From Sarcocystis neurona (Eukaryota; Apicomplexa; Conoidasida; Eucoccidiorida; Sarcocystidae): 64,000 nt of DNA. The DNA is taken from NCBI GenBank assembly GCA_000727475.1, contig KL647310.1, positions 2,176,399 to 2,240,398 on the forward strand. Reading direction: 5' to 3'. The notes under the pieces were generated by a model, which did no database searches, had not been told where the DNA came from, and saw only the letters and a list, made by a program, of their open reading frames with translations. Below are positions 11,301 through 25,300 of this stretch, in pieces; within the stretch, counting starts at the first letter, position 1; every line of letters starts with the position of its first letter. A program made the position numbers and the translations under genes.

Positions 11301-14300
11301 GCACGCGCTGTTACTGTTTCCGTATTGTAAGGCGCACGTCGTCCTCGAAACCTTTCGCAGCTGTGCGGACGCGTGGATTGTAGCGCGACCTTCGCAGTGA
11401 CCCGACATCCTCACTTCGACCGGCATTAGAGGCCAGTCAAGGGCGACGCCGTTGAGGCCACATGCAGTGCAAACACTGACGATCCTCAGGTCCAGCTGTT
11501 GAGTAGACAACCAGATGTCAGGAGGTATACACTGAAAAACGACTATTTCACGCCAGTGTCAGGAACTTCCGTCTGCTCGATTAGTGGCAAGATGTAGATC
11601 TGAAGGTTCTTCCCTTTTCTTGTAGGCCTACGTGTAGAGGTTTCAGCTTCCTGCTTTGAAACCTACTGGTACCACAACCGGCTGCTGGTGATAATACATT
11701 AATGAGTAACGTGGTGGCCAAGCCTTATTCGTCCGTGGAACAGTAGGATCCAGGTACATCGAGAAGATTCGTAGGATATTCTGTCTACTGGTGCAAGGAG
11801 AATGCATCCTCGCACGTCGACACACGTAAAACGGGGCAAAATTCGTGGAGATATGCTGACTATGTATATGCGAATTCACAGCAGAAGGGTGCCTCACGTA
11901 AGTATACACACGTCGCTACGTTAAAGAAGCGATACAAGGCAATTGTAATCGTAGGCGATAGGCACGCCTTCCACTAAGGAAACTAGTGCGCTTCGATGTG
12001 ACTCAAGAACTTTGAAGGCTAACAACCACTGAGGCGGAGGAAAGGCCTAAAACACTGTAGGAAAAGGGTACGAGCTCGTAGAATGAATATGGAGGAGAGC
12101 AACATTGTAACAATTGAGGACAGGTGCAAGAAGAACTGAGCTTCGTGCCGTACAGAAATTCAACAAACCAGAGCTACAGAGCCGCGGCATACTCTGTATT
12201 CGGTTAAGCCGGTGATATGCAGGCTGTCAATTCCTCAGAATGTGTGCATACAGATATCTTATTAGTGCACACATATATTCATATATATGCATATTAAAAT
12301 ACGTGTATGCGTATCGTCATAGACACACGCTCGCGTACCATGTGTTATCAAACAGTAAGCAAGAGTAGGGCTTGTTGCTCATGCAGCACATTTCTGCTGA
12401 GACGTAGGATCTCTACCTATCCACAAAACATAGGACTACGGTGCTACAACGCACTATTTCTCTGTACAAGTATTTCCTGCACAGTCGGTGGCATTCTGAG
12501 GAGTGCCACTACCACTGCAGGTGTCTTGCGCGAGGGTACCAAGTACGTCTGATGAATTTACAACGTCTAATCAGTGTAGCGTGTGTCCCGTAAGGGCAAG
12601 TAGCAGTCGGCGAAGTTCTTCCTACTTGCAGAGTGTTGTTGAAACAATCGGAGTTCTGCCTGTATTTCAGCGGCGTCTGTAGCCCTGATGCACGGAAGAG
12701 AAAAGGGCACCTCTGTAGACACAGGTTTTAGATCAAGATGGCCACCGCAGGAAAGTTGCTACTACATACGACTGTTTTCAGCAGAATACGTGACCCGTAC
12801 ACTGGGCCGATAGTCGCCCTACGGTGAGGCTAGCGCACGCGGAACCACCTCTACTACGCATGCGTCGGCGCACCTCCTCCCGCCAAATTCTCTCTCAGGT
12901 GTTCAACGGTAACGTTTCTCGTCTTAGTCTTTCTCCTTCAGTCTGTTGTCTCTCTGTATTTGCTTCGTGCTGTGCATGCCTGTTATCTGCTTCGCTATTC
13001 TGGAGCACTTTTCAAGAGAAGAGAAACTTGAAGGTTCCGCTTCTCTCCCACTGTACACTCATCCGCTGCTGCCCGGTAGCGCGCGTGCATCCGTGTACGC
13101 TGACCGCGGCGGACTTCACTCGGTTTGCGCTCGTCTTCCTTGAGCTTTTCCATCCTTCTGCTGTATGCCGGCTGGCGGAGGAAGACAAGGAACTCATATC
13201 TTTCGATTCTGTAGACGTCGAGGAAACCAGGTGACTAAGCCTTGTGTAGGTCTGTAGCTCTCTCCCGTACCGTCCCACACACACACAAAGGAGTTTGCTA
13301 CAGGTATGCGCACGACGAGGAAACAAGTTTTGTCTTCTTTGTTCACCAAGAAGAGAACGTGTCCCTCCACTTCTACAACGTAGCAGTTATCAGTCGTGGG
13401 TCCTGTTGCCTAGTGTCATTCTGCGCGTCCAGGGCAGGTGACAAACTCCGCTGTAGTTGTTCCTCGTAGAGACTGGATGATACCTCTCTATTTACATTTT
13501 CCTCTACCCTCACACATACGGCTATAACCCCCGCAGTAGGTGTGGCCCCGCGTGCCGGCAGCAGCGTTCGCTCATGTTCAGGGACCCCCCAGGGGAGTCG
13601 CAGTAAAGTCGCCACGCTTTGCGTTTGACCAAATCGTACCACCAGTGGAGAAGAAGAAGAAACAGTTCCACCCAGTAGGTCAGTGAGATAATTGCCCATG
13701 AGAAAAGAAGGAAATTTCAAAACTCACTCAGGTGTGAAAGAGAGGGAGAAACTTTAAGGAGCTCACGCTGTCACGGCTGCATATAGAAAGAAAGCAAAGC
13801 TATTCCGCCGGTGAAATCAGAGAATAGTATCCTACAGTGGCGTGGGAGTTAAAGAACAAGTGTGTAATTCCACTGGTGAGGAGCATAAGAGTTGACGTGA
13901 ACAAGAAAGGGGAAATGGGAAGTAATTGTTCGAGGACCGAAGCAAAGAGATTACTTCCAGATTCTGAAACAAGTTTCACCTAAGTGATCTGCAGAGACTC
14001 ATGCTCAACTCTGAGCAAACCTACCACCTGTACAGGCTGAAGTGTTTGCAGTTGTGCACTTGTCAGAGCGAACTGTAGAAATTCGCATTTATTTGGACAT
14101 TGCCTGGTTCACGCTTGTCGGTTGCAAATCACATTGCCGCGTCCCTGCCGCATCGTACGCCCGTAAGAAAACGCAGATTCCTCCAGAGAAGGGACTGACG
14201 CCACAAAAATAAGTTTTGAAACTCTGTTTGAGGAATCGCGCAGACACGCTGACCTCTACTACAGACAGAGAAGACTACAGCATTCTGCATTGCCACGTCG

Positions 14301-14500
14301 AAGAAATTAACGAGTCTTCCGCGGGCGATGAACAGCTGCGGTTCCCCTACTTTTCGTCTACTCTCGCAGCCCACAGAAAGTAGTCAGCGGTAGAAGCGCA
14401 TTGCGCGTTTACAGCTTGTGCTTCGCGCAGGTCCGCTGCAGTTGGTGCGCGTTTCCTCGGGGAACAAAAGGGAAACTGACCAGCGGCCACAGCATCGGGG
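8329..14500. other. Feature-poor stretch
   Basis: About 6 kb of balanced composition with few microsatellites (short TATA patches near 10470, 10620 and 12275) and no CAG block. Open frames are short; the longest, at 8908-9174 (-), 9257-9730 (-) and 12824-13234 (+, starting on GTG), match nothing I know. It contrasts with the DNA to its right and resembles the feature-poor segments described for Eimeria chromosomes (inference). Confidence 0.5.
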
Positions 14501-14539
14501 CAAGTGCGCGGTGTCAATAGAACGGCTACATGTGTACCT

Positions 14540-15610
14540 TAAGAAAGAATGCGTATATCTAGATATATGTGTGCTTCCCGTCTATTTGACGTTCTCTCTT
14601 TCTCCCTCAGAAGACAGCTTTCTACCCACGGCTCTCTTCTGTATGTACACTGCGTTTAGCAAGAGGATCTCTCTCCATCTCTCTCTATACATACCCATAC
14701 ATGCATATACGTATGCAGCCTGCCTCATAGAAGCTTTTCTGTAAAAAGCCTTGTAGAAAGCGTGTGAATATAGTCACATTTACCTGAGAAGATAGGTGTA
14801 AGCTTGCACACATTTGTACACATACCTGCAGCCCCTCTCGTGTGCACCGCGATTCTTTTGTAACGCTCTCCGCCACGACTGTCTGCCTCAATATCGTCCT
14901 TCCACCTCTGTTGTACATCCTGTGTCCACGCGTTGACTTGTCTATGCCTGCAATTTTCTCTTCTCTGTGTGTGTGGGCTACTAGGTCCCCATCTGCATCT
15001 GTCTACCGATATGCAAACGTATGTATCAACGTACAGAATCCCTCTGTTTTTATGGATAGATGTGTATCTACGACACGGCGGGTGAACTGTCGTGTTGAGT
15101 TTTGAAGCACGCTGCGGCGTTGGCTTTCTTCCCGTGGCGGCGGTTATCCGGCGCCTTCCTCAGTTTCTCCTCTGTCTCACGGAGGTGGTCCGAGCAGCCG
15201 CAGCAGCAGAACAGTCTCTGCATGTGTCGCTTCGCGTCTGCATGTTATCGAGACGTTTTCCCGCTCTCCTCCTCTATTCTGAAAACAAGTTTCCTCTTTT
15301 CCGAACAAAGCAGAACGTCAGTGTGGAGCTCCCTTTCTCTCAGTTTATGTGTGTGTGTGTGTGTGCCTCCCTCCCTACACCTATATATGTAAGAACGTCC
15401 CTGTGGATCGCTCTCCGTGTCTGTTTGTATGTGTGTGTGTATCTCTCTCTCCCTATAAATAAATATATATGTGTGCGTGTAAGAACGTCCCTGTGCATCT
15501 CCCTCTGTGTCTATCCGTTTGTGTATATATATATATATATATGTATCTGACTCGCTACATATAAATGTATACGTATGCACGTAAGAACGTTAACGTGGAT
15601 CTCTGACTCT
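14540..15610. repeat. Tandem repeat and GT/CT microsatellites upstream of CCT6
   Basis: An imperfect tandem repeat with units beginning GTAAGAACGT at 15389, 15479 and 15581, period about 90-102 bases, and a more degenerate copy near 15313. Each unit has the core, a CTCTCT pyrimidine run, a TGTGTG/TATA run, then the next core. Related CT/TATA patches go back to about 14550. It marks the left edge of the repeat-rich part of the window. Confidence 0.75.
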
Positions 15611-16405
15611 TTTTGAATGCTTGTGTGTTCCTTTCTTTCTGTTTCTGTCTGCACGGTGTAGGAAGTGCCTCTGTGGATGTTGTCACTATGTGCTGTGGAT
15701 CATCTGGGCGTCCCCTTCAAGGCACAGCGTTGCAGAAGTTATCTCTGCGCACCGCCTGCGGCTGTTTCTCATTTGTGCCGGCGAGGGAGTTCGAGGAGAA
15801 GGCGCCGCCTCGTCGGTGCACCTGCTGCCCGCCTCTCTCTGCAGAATTTCCTTCTCACTCTCCTCCTCCACACACACACACACACGTGCACACACACCCA
15901 CGCATCCAAATGCAGGAAGGGGCGCATACATGTTTACAGCGGCGGAGCTTTCTGCGTGTAGAGACGAACCCTCATGTTAAAAGATTCAAGTATCTTCCCT
16001 AGAGATGTGAAGGCAGACAGAGAGAGCCAGCAGTCCCTCATGTCCACACTTATGTCCACCCGTCCACGCGCGCGCGTGTAGGTAGCAGTTCGCTTTTTCT
16101 CTTACGCACACACTGCAAGCGCCACGCATACACATATGTATATATAATGAGCACGACTGTGTAGATTTGGGCCAGATCATCTCTGAGTTGCGAATTTGTT
16201 GTTCACACACAATCGTTGTGTTCTGGTGGAGCATGCGTCTCCGTGCAATGTGGGGTGTAGGAGATCAGTTTTTGCTGTTTCATAATTTGTGAAGCGCCCT
16301 CTGGTAATGCGCGCGGGTATGTGTCGCACGTTAAGAGGGGTTTTCACGTGGAGACCTCTTTTCAGGTAAAGTGAGAAAAGCTGCATTTGCTGTGGACGTT
16401 GCAGC
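15611..16405. promoter_or_regulatory. 5' flank of CCT6; promoter inferred, not mapped
   Basis: About 800 bases directly before the CCT6 start codon. It contains a CACACA run at about 15870-15900 and a TATATA patch at about 16139. Apicomplexan core promoters have no reliable consensus, so I assign no element. The bases before the ATG (TTGCAGC) resemble a splice acceptor, so an intron in the 5' leader ending just before the start is possible. Confidence 0.3.
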
Positions 16406-19334
16406 ATGGTGACTATTGTCAACGCGAAGGCCGACGTGCTGCGGGCGACCGCAGCGCTGGCAGCCAACTGCAATGCGGCCAAGGGTCTGCAGGACGTCGT
16501 GAAGACGAACCTCGGGCCGAAGGGGACTCTCAAGATGCTCGTGGGAGGTAAAATTTGGTGTCTCGCGTTGAAACCTCGTCACGTATCTGCCTTTAGGCAT
16601 GCATCCGGACAGGGCGTGAGGGCGGTCTGCGTGCGTCGAGTGTTCTCTGCCCTCTCTTGTCCTCCTGCCGACGTGCGTCTCTTTGTTGCCGTCTGTATGT
16701 GTGTGTCGGCCTCTCCTTCCCTGCTGGTGCGTAGACGTAGAGATGTATGTGTAGATAAACGTGTGTAAATGCGTCTGTGTAAATCCGCGGGGGGAGTGTC
16801 GTGCGGGAGTAGCCTGTGCAGACCTTTGCTTGTAGACACAAGCAGCCAGACACACACACTCATACATGCGTGCACACAGAGACAGACGCAGGGACACATC
16901 CGGGAATTTATTTGTGCGGGCAAAGAGAGGCGACGAGTACAACGCACACATCTGCGCGTACACGCCGAGATGCAAATACTTGGGAGTGCGCGGGTGGTGG
17001 GCAGTTCACGTTTGCGGGGGAGGAAAAGCAGACACACACCGGAGGAAAGAGAAAGGAGGTGCGCGGCGTGCAGATGAACTCGCGTGCGCGTGGAGGAGAC
17101 ACACACATAAAATTTCCTCTGGAAGCGTGAGGAGGAGTGCTGCGCATATTTTTGCATGCCTGTCGCTGCAGTGCACGTGGCTGACTTCTCTGCGCATGAG
17201 TCTACACAGCCGCGTGCAGCGTCTTACCAGGTGGTGTATGTGTGTGGGTGCCCAGGGAGACAGCTCGAACTCTCTCAAATTCTTCCGCATCTGCAGTCTT
17301 CTTGGCGGTATACATCTGCCTCTGTGTTTGTCTGTGTGTGTGTGTGCGCGTGAGTCGGTACGTGACTCTCTGTATACGCATGCAGCCGGAACAAATTTAA
17401 GGCGGCTGAACAGCAGAGCTGAGCAGCGCAGCACATGTAGAGAGACGTCGGCGTACGTGCGTGCTTGCCGGGGAGCGAGACAAGAGACTGTGGGTGTGGA
17501 ACCTGTTCTACGTAGTGCGCGTCTGCTGCACAAACAGACTCACACATGTACACACATATGTTGGAGGGAAAGGCAGCTGGTTGCTGTCGTCGTGCGTCTC
17601 CCGGGGTAGACGTGCGGACGTAAAGGTGTGGGTGTGTTCGCACATAGGGCACACATGCAAAAGGGCTGCATGACGCCTGTTGGCAGAGATCGTACAGAGT
17701 TGTATGTGCTGATAAGCACGCGTCACAGGTTGGCGTCTACCTGTTGCCGTCATTTTTTCCGGAGGCATTTTTGTTCGTGGATATGATTATGCTCGGTCGA
17801 GCGTCTCTCGTTTACAGAGATTCCCGAACATGTGTGTGAGTGAAAAACGGAGAGGAAGAACTCGCCGGAGGACGGCCTACCTACTCGCAGTCCGCTTGCC
17901 CCAGCCATACATGTACACCCGAAGAGGTCGAAAGGGTGACACCTCTTTCATGCGTTTCCGCCCTATATTGCAGGGATTTATATACATTTACACAAGCACA
18001 CGTACGTATATACATATATATATATATATGTATGTATTTCCCTCGGCTGTGCTCTACGTAGTATGAGATACACAAATATATATGTATGTATATGTATACA
18101 CATAAATGTATAGAGAGAGAAGTGCAGGTATACACATATATATGTGCATGTATTTCACTCGACTGCGCTCTGTATGTTGTGATACGTGTACATATATATT
18201 TCAGTCTACTGCGCCGTGTACGTTGTGCTACATATGTATGTATATATACACACACACAAATAGTATATCTATATATTTTCCTTAAACGCGCCCTATGTAG
18301 TGTAACATACAAATACGTATATGCAGAGATGCACATATATATATCTCGGCTGAGGGATGTACGGTGTGAAATTATGTATATATATATATATATATAAATC
18401 ACTCGAGTGGGCTCTATATAGTGTGAGATACATATATATATATTTCCCTGGATGGCGCCCCATACGTTACGAAATATATATGCGTATGTGCATACAACGG
18501 TTATATACATATATATATATATATATATCACTCGAAGGCGCTCTCTACAGTGCGAGGTGCATGTATATATATGTAGGGGATACAGATATGTATCGAGATG
18601 CCGAGAAGAGATATGGACTGGGAAGGGCACTTTTCTTCTACGTGCGTGCAGGGGCGGGCCAGATCAAAATAACGAAGGACGGGTGCGTGCTGCTGCATGA
18701 AATGCAAATTCAGCACCCGACTGCAGCGATGATCGCGCGTGCTGCAACGGCCCAAGATGAAATTACCGGGGACGGAACAACCAGCAGTGTCGTTCTCATT
18801 GGCGAATTACTTCGACAGGCAGAAAGGTAAAGTGTAGACACACAAGCCCATCCATACACATCCATGTATGTATGTGTCTTTGCGTATATGTGCGTCCAGA
18901 TTTGTATACATACGTTCCTGTATGCCTGTGTATATATACATATATATATATGTATACGTGCTTCGACTTATATCGACATATGTGTGGATGCGGCTAAGTT
19001 TCCGCTGGCGAATTCGTGGAGCCAGAGATGTATATATGTGTGAGCACACATTTGCATATGTGTGAAGGAGGTACCTATACAGTAGATAGCTGTGTGCTTA
19101 TGCCCGTTCTATATGCGTCCACGCCTACTTTTCGCCAGGGTCTCCAACGGCGTACGCGTCTATTTTGGCGTGTGTCTACATATATCTGTCCGTGTCTAGA
19201 CACACAGAGGGATGAGGCTTCCTGTGGATGCCAGTACGTATGTATGAGTCGTCTTCGGTTTCCCCTGTGCGTACAAATGGGGCCTCATACACGTACATGG
19301 AGTTCTATAGTGGGACATGTGTGTGCATGTGGGT

Positions 19335-19375
<41 letters not shown>

Positions 19376-22300
19376 ACCTGCGAACCGGGGGGAGGTGGGA
19401 TTGTTCATCACTGCATTCCTGTGACATATTACTAGAAAGGACGTCGCCAGTTCATCTTGTACGTCCCGCTGAGATGCATACGCTGCGGTCTGTGCGAGTG
19501 TTTGCCTGGCCGTCGCCGCGGGGACGCGTGGCTAGCGACAGGTGACACGGCAGAGCTGCGAAGTTCCAGTTGTGACTTCGCATGCGGAAACCACGGCGTA
19601 TGAAAAACTCCCGCACCTGTGCACACAACGCGGGAGAACGCGTCTCTTTGTATTGTGTGTATGTGTATGTATATATGTGTGTGGGTATGTGTCCACGTGC
19701 TGCTGCCCTTCTCCTCTGTCCGAAAGACGTGGCACAGAGACCCTGCGGCTGACGCTTCCTCGGCGGAGGGGGACGTGTGTGTGTCTGTGTGGGTCTGTGC
19801 ACCTGCCTTTTAAGAACAGCAGAAGACGCGCTTCGATAAAAAGTGCGGCAGGTGGTCGTGCGACGCGTCTGCTGTCGACCAATTCTCAGCCGCGATCCTA
19901 GGGGCAGAAGTCGTCCCGTCTGTTAACCCTGGGGCAAGCACAGTAATACTGTGACAGCTGCTGTGGCAGTCGCCGCGCAGCCCTTCCTGGACCACGCGTA
20001 GTATCAACGCTTGTGTGTGTTCAGGTGTGTACATGCATGTCTACCTACATTTCTCACGTGTTTGTTTGTCGGTTTCTAAGGCTGCCTCTGTGTATATGCA
20101 CCCTCTCTATACCGGTGTAAGAATGCACGTGCATATATACGTATACTTGTGTATGTAGGCGCGCATGTAGCACATACGTCTTTTAGGCATTTTCAATCGG
20201 GACGAGCCGTGTGTGTGGTGGGGCTTGAAGTTTTCTTCGATCCCCGCGTGTGCGCACCGCTCGTGCGCGTGAGTGCATCTGCGCATGCGAAGGACCCGCG
20301 CGTCCCACTACGTGACCTGTATGGGTTGCAAAAAGAGAGAGAGACTCCGTGTGTGTGTGTGTCTGTGTGTGTATGTGGAGGTGGGTGTCTTTTTCGCTGA
20401 CGGAGAAGGGGCGTCAACCTTTGTGTCGCGGTAGTTTTTTGTGTGAAAGAGTCGGGCCACCGTTGACGCACAGAGAGATAGTGACCCACCAGCAACACTT
20501 TCTCCGCCTTGCTGGCACAGGTGACTGGCACTCGTTTGCGGCAGCACCTAACACAAACGTCCATATGTGTATATGGAAGCGCGTCGCATGCTCTATACAT
20601 ACTTATGCAACGTGTCTCTCTGTCCTGTTCTCCGTCGGCATCTGCGTCTTTGTACACACGTGACCTGCCTTCAGTCCTCTCCCCCTCGGTGTACGTGTGC
20701 GCCAGACACACGTCCTACCTCGAGAGATGCAGAGGGTATTTGTGTCCATCTGGACAGCAGTACCCCGCGCCAGCCACTCTGACGGGTGTGTACGTGTGTG
20801 TTCCTGCCGAAAAGGATGCAAAAGAATTCAAAGATTCGTCGTAGAAGGCCGGGTTTTTCCGCTTGTTCAAGTGCGGCGCCTATGAGCCAAGTGCAGAAGA
20901 ACGTCGTACGTGACAGCGGCAGGAGAAAAGAACTGCCCCTTTGATCCGCAGCCAGCCGCTTCTCCTGTGTTTTCTTCTTGATTCTTCTCGTATTCCCTAC
21001 ATCTGTGGCCACCACAAGTTCTCCGTATAACGAACGGGCCCTCCTTTTCTACTCTGTGTGTGGGTAGCGACGCCGCCGGTTTCCACTAGAGAGGGTGAGC
21101 ACGTGGAAAGGCCTGGGACTGCTGCGTTCTGCGTTTGCTCCGGGTGACAGGTTGATCGTCGAAGGCGTGCATCCGAGAGTGATTTGCCGAGGCTTCGACA
21201 AAGCAAGAACCCGCTGTCTGGAGCTCCTCGACAAAGTGAGAAGACGTCGGCTGTCGCTGTGTAACTCGCCGACGCCTGGTGGGGTCTCTCCTTGCTGAAG
21301 AACAGAAAAGAAGGCCTTCCGCCTCCATACAGCGCCACGCAACGCGACAGCGCCTTTCGCTCTCGAGCGCATGCATGAAGCGAGAAACGCGAAGGCACCT
21401 CCGTGGCCGTGGGCGTGTCTCTGTAAATGTGTCGCCCAGTGTGTACACACCTGGGTTACCCTGTGTATGTACTGCCTTGTCTACGTGCACGTGGGATGCC
21501 ATGTGGAGAAGATACACGTACGTTGTTGTGCTGTATCTATAGACGTGGGTAACCGTGTGTCTATACACCTGGGTTGTTGCCCTGGGTGTATATACACCTG
21601 GGTTGTTGCCTTGTGTGTATATACACGTGAGTTGTTGCCTTGTATGTGTATACACCTGGGTTGTTGCCTTGTGTGTATATACACGTGAGTTGTTGCCTTG
21701 TATGTGTATACACCTGGGTTGTTGCCTAGTGTGTATGAACACCTGGGTTGTTGCCCTGTGTGTATATACACCTGGGTTGTTGCCTTGTGTGTATATACAC
21801 GTGAGTTGTTGCCTTGTATGTATATACACCTGGGTTGTTGCCTAGTGTGTATGAACACCTGGGTTGTTGCCCTGTGTGTATATACACCTGGGTTGTTGCC
21901 TTGTGTGTATGTACACCTGGTTTGTTGCCCTGTGTGTACATACACCTGGGATGCCGCTTGTGTAGACACCTGGAATGCCCTCTGTATGTACATGTACACT
22001 TGGGTTGCCCTGTGTATGTACAGCTGGGATACCGCGTGTGTAGACACTTGGGATGCCTGTTTGTACACACGTGGGACATCTGGAAAACGAACGCAGTAGA
22101 CGACGTATTTGTCTCTTGACGCTTGTATCTCCGTTTGTAAATCTACGTGTGTACACGTTACCTATTTATAAATATATATATATATATAGAGAGAGAGCAT
22201 ATCTGCAACATGTGTGTCTGCGTCTTTGTATGGTGTGTATCTGCAGACCACGGACGAGTGACAGACGTACCCGTAGATAGGTGACACGTCTTTTCGTATA

Positions 22301-25300
22301 AAGCTTCTTAGAACGACCGTTCTCTGCACGTGTGCGGGTGCGAAGTGTGCCTCACAGCTATATTTCTGCCCACCTACGCATGCGTCATAAGCGACTTACG
22401 TCTTTGTGTGTATGTGTGTGTATGTCTGCAGTTCCCCGTTTCTGTCTTTCTCTGTCTGCCTGTATCGCTCCCCCTCTTTCTCACCGCGTACACGTGTACG
22501 TATATGTTGACGGAGACACACACACATATATACAAGAAGACTTACGAAAGAGCGAGGAGGAGTGCAGATATAAAACACTGCCCGCCCGATACACTGGCGC
22601 ACAGGAAGACTCGTGTGTTTGTCTGTCTGTCGAAGAGCGCGGCTGCTGCTGGTCATGTCTCTCTGTGTATCTATGTGTGTGTATTTGTTAGTTCCAAGTG
22701 AAAGTGCGGACAGACCCCCTGCCGGACAGAGAACTGCTGCAGAGCGTAGCGCGCACGTCGCTGCGAACAAAAGTGCATGCAGCACTGGCAGACGCGCTGA
22801 CAGACGAAGTCGTAGAGGCAGTCTGTATCGTTGCCAAGCCGCCAGCTTCTCAGCAGGACCAGCAGCCCCAGCAGCAGGACGCGGGGAGACATCAGATCGA
22901 CTTGTTCATGGTCGAAATTATCCACATGCGTCACGGCCTCGCCAGTGAAACCAAGCTTATCAAGGTACGCCTGCAGCTGCATGCAAATTTGCCGATGTTC
23001 TACGTTTCTGTCAGCAAGCCTACACACGTGCATCTGTGTGTGTATGTATGTATAGCGAGCTGTCACTGCATATATATGTATATATATATGCCCATGGATG
23101 AGCCATCGCAGAACGTTTTTGTTTGTTGTGCGTCCTCGTGTGAAGACGTGTGAGTGTTCAGCATTGCTCCCTTCTTCTGTCTCCTCCTCTTCCCCTTTTT
23201 CTCTTCTTTGTCTTCCGAGGAATTCCTTCGGGAGACGCTATTACCTACTTCGCGTTTGGTGTCCACCTACGTACCAGACACGTCCTCCCCTCAACATACA
23301 TATACATGTCTACACACGAGTCGTCAAAAATTGTTTCTCTGTCTCTTTCACAGTATATATGAACATGGGCAATACGTTTGTCATCGTCGCAGTTTATACA
23401 CACATGTGTCTACCTGCTTGCCTATGTGCAAGGTTGCTTGTAGATGCGGGCTACTATCTTCTTGGCTACTTGCCTTCTTGCGTCTTCCGGTAGAGCGCGT
23501 GGAGAGACAGGCACGCAAGAGTCGCTCCTGTGCGGTTCGAGAAAATGGGCAGAGGAACGTCCAGCAAATTCAAAGCGAAGCCGTTGTATCAGAGGGTGAC
23601 ATATGCAGCAGTGAAAAGCAGCATTCCGCCTATAGACACGTAGAGATATATGTACATTCATATACATATCTACCGGGGCATAGACCTACAGACATCCATG
23701 TGCGCATGCATACATATCTATACACATATTTGTGTATTTATATATGTGTACATGGGTATACACATACGCTTTTGTGTATCACTCGTATATACGCATGTAC
23801 GTATATATATATACGCAGGTATACATTATATATATGAATACACAATAACGTATGTACCAAGTGCATATATATATATATATATATATTACAAGCATACTGG
23901 TATAGGTACACACCCCTATACACACAGGCATGTATATATGTATATATCTGTATATGTGTCAATGTAGTGCAGACGACAGCATGATGTGATGGGGAGAGTG
24001 AGAGGCGTTATATGATAAATTTACGGATTTTTGAGTGGCCGCGTGCGCATGTTGTGCGTCTTGGGAAAGCGCGCGTGTGTCTCCATCAACCGGTCCAACG
24101 CACAGATATGTGTGTGTATACACGGATGACGCAGGTGTGTGTGGGCTGAAGAAGAAAGTGTGTATGTATTCGCGTCGTGTGGCTGCGACGACACTCTTCG
24201 CTGTGTGTGTGCAGGGGCTGGTGATGGACCACGGCGCGCGGCATCCTGACATGCCTGCAAGTTTGAAGAATTGCTATATCCTCACCTGCAACGTGTCTCT
24301 GGAGTACGAAAAATCAGAAGTCAACGCCGGCTTCTTCTACTCTTCTGCGGAAGAAAGGGAGAAGATGGCTGAGGCCGAGCGCCGCTTCACAGACGAGAAA
24401 GTTATGAAGATTATAGAACTCAAGCGCAAGGTGAGCGAGAATGCAGTCCACCACGCCACACGCTCCTCCGCCACACAGACACACAGACGCATGCGCAGAT
24501 CCCTGCAGATGGGGTCACCTTCTATTTGCATGTACGCTCGAAGAGATCGGCGCAGCCCCGCCTATGGTAAATCACGTGAATATGTATAAATATTTGTTTG
24601 TATGTGGATACATGTCGGTTTGAATGTGTGTATATGTATGTACATATATATATACATGGATAGATGGACAGGGGTGTATATGTATGTATCTATCTATATG
24701 TGTGTAGATGCATGTATGTATGTAAGTATATGTATGTGTGTATACGTGTGTATCTATGTATGTATGTGTATACTAGTATGTATATGTATGTATGTATATG
24801 TATGTATGTATATGTATGTATGTATATGTATGTATGTATATGTATGTATGTATGTATGTATGTGTATATATCTATGTATATGTATTGTGCGTGTCGATGT
24901 GTGTGCATGTGTGTACATGTCTATGTATGTGTGCCTATGTATGTATACCCGTGTGCGTATATGTTTCTATGTGTATGGATGCATATGTGGGTATGTATGT
25001 GTGCGTATATGTATGTATATATGTAGATATATGTATGCATGTGTGTATATATATGTATATGTATGTGTTTGTATCTGTGTGTATTTATGTGTATGTATCT
25101 GTGCATATTTATATGTACGTATCTGTGTGTACGTATGTGTATACATGTGTATGTATGAATGCCTATGTATGTATACGCGTGAATGTAATGTATATATATA
25201 TGTATACCTGTCTGTGTAAAGACGGATATGCATTGTGTGCACGTGCCCATATATATAGGTGTGTATGTGCGTTTCCCTCTCCCACACCTTTGTTCTTGTA

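Noticed and set aside
21086..22156. Repetitive peptides such as [12 protein letters not shown] in several frames
   Set aside because: They come from the 29-bp minisatellite, appear in multiple frames on both strands and lie in an intron.
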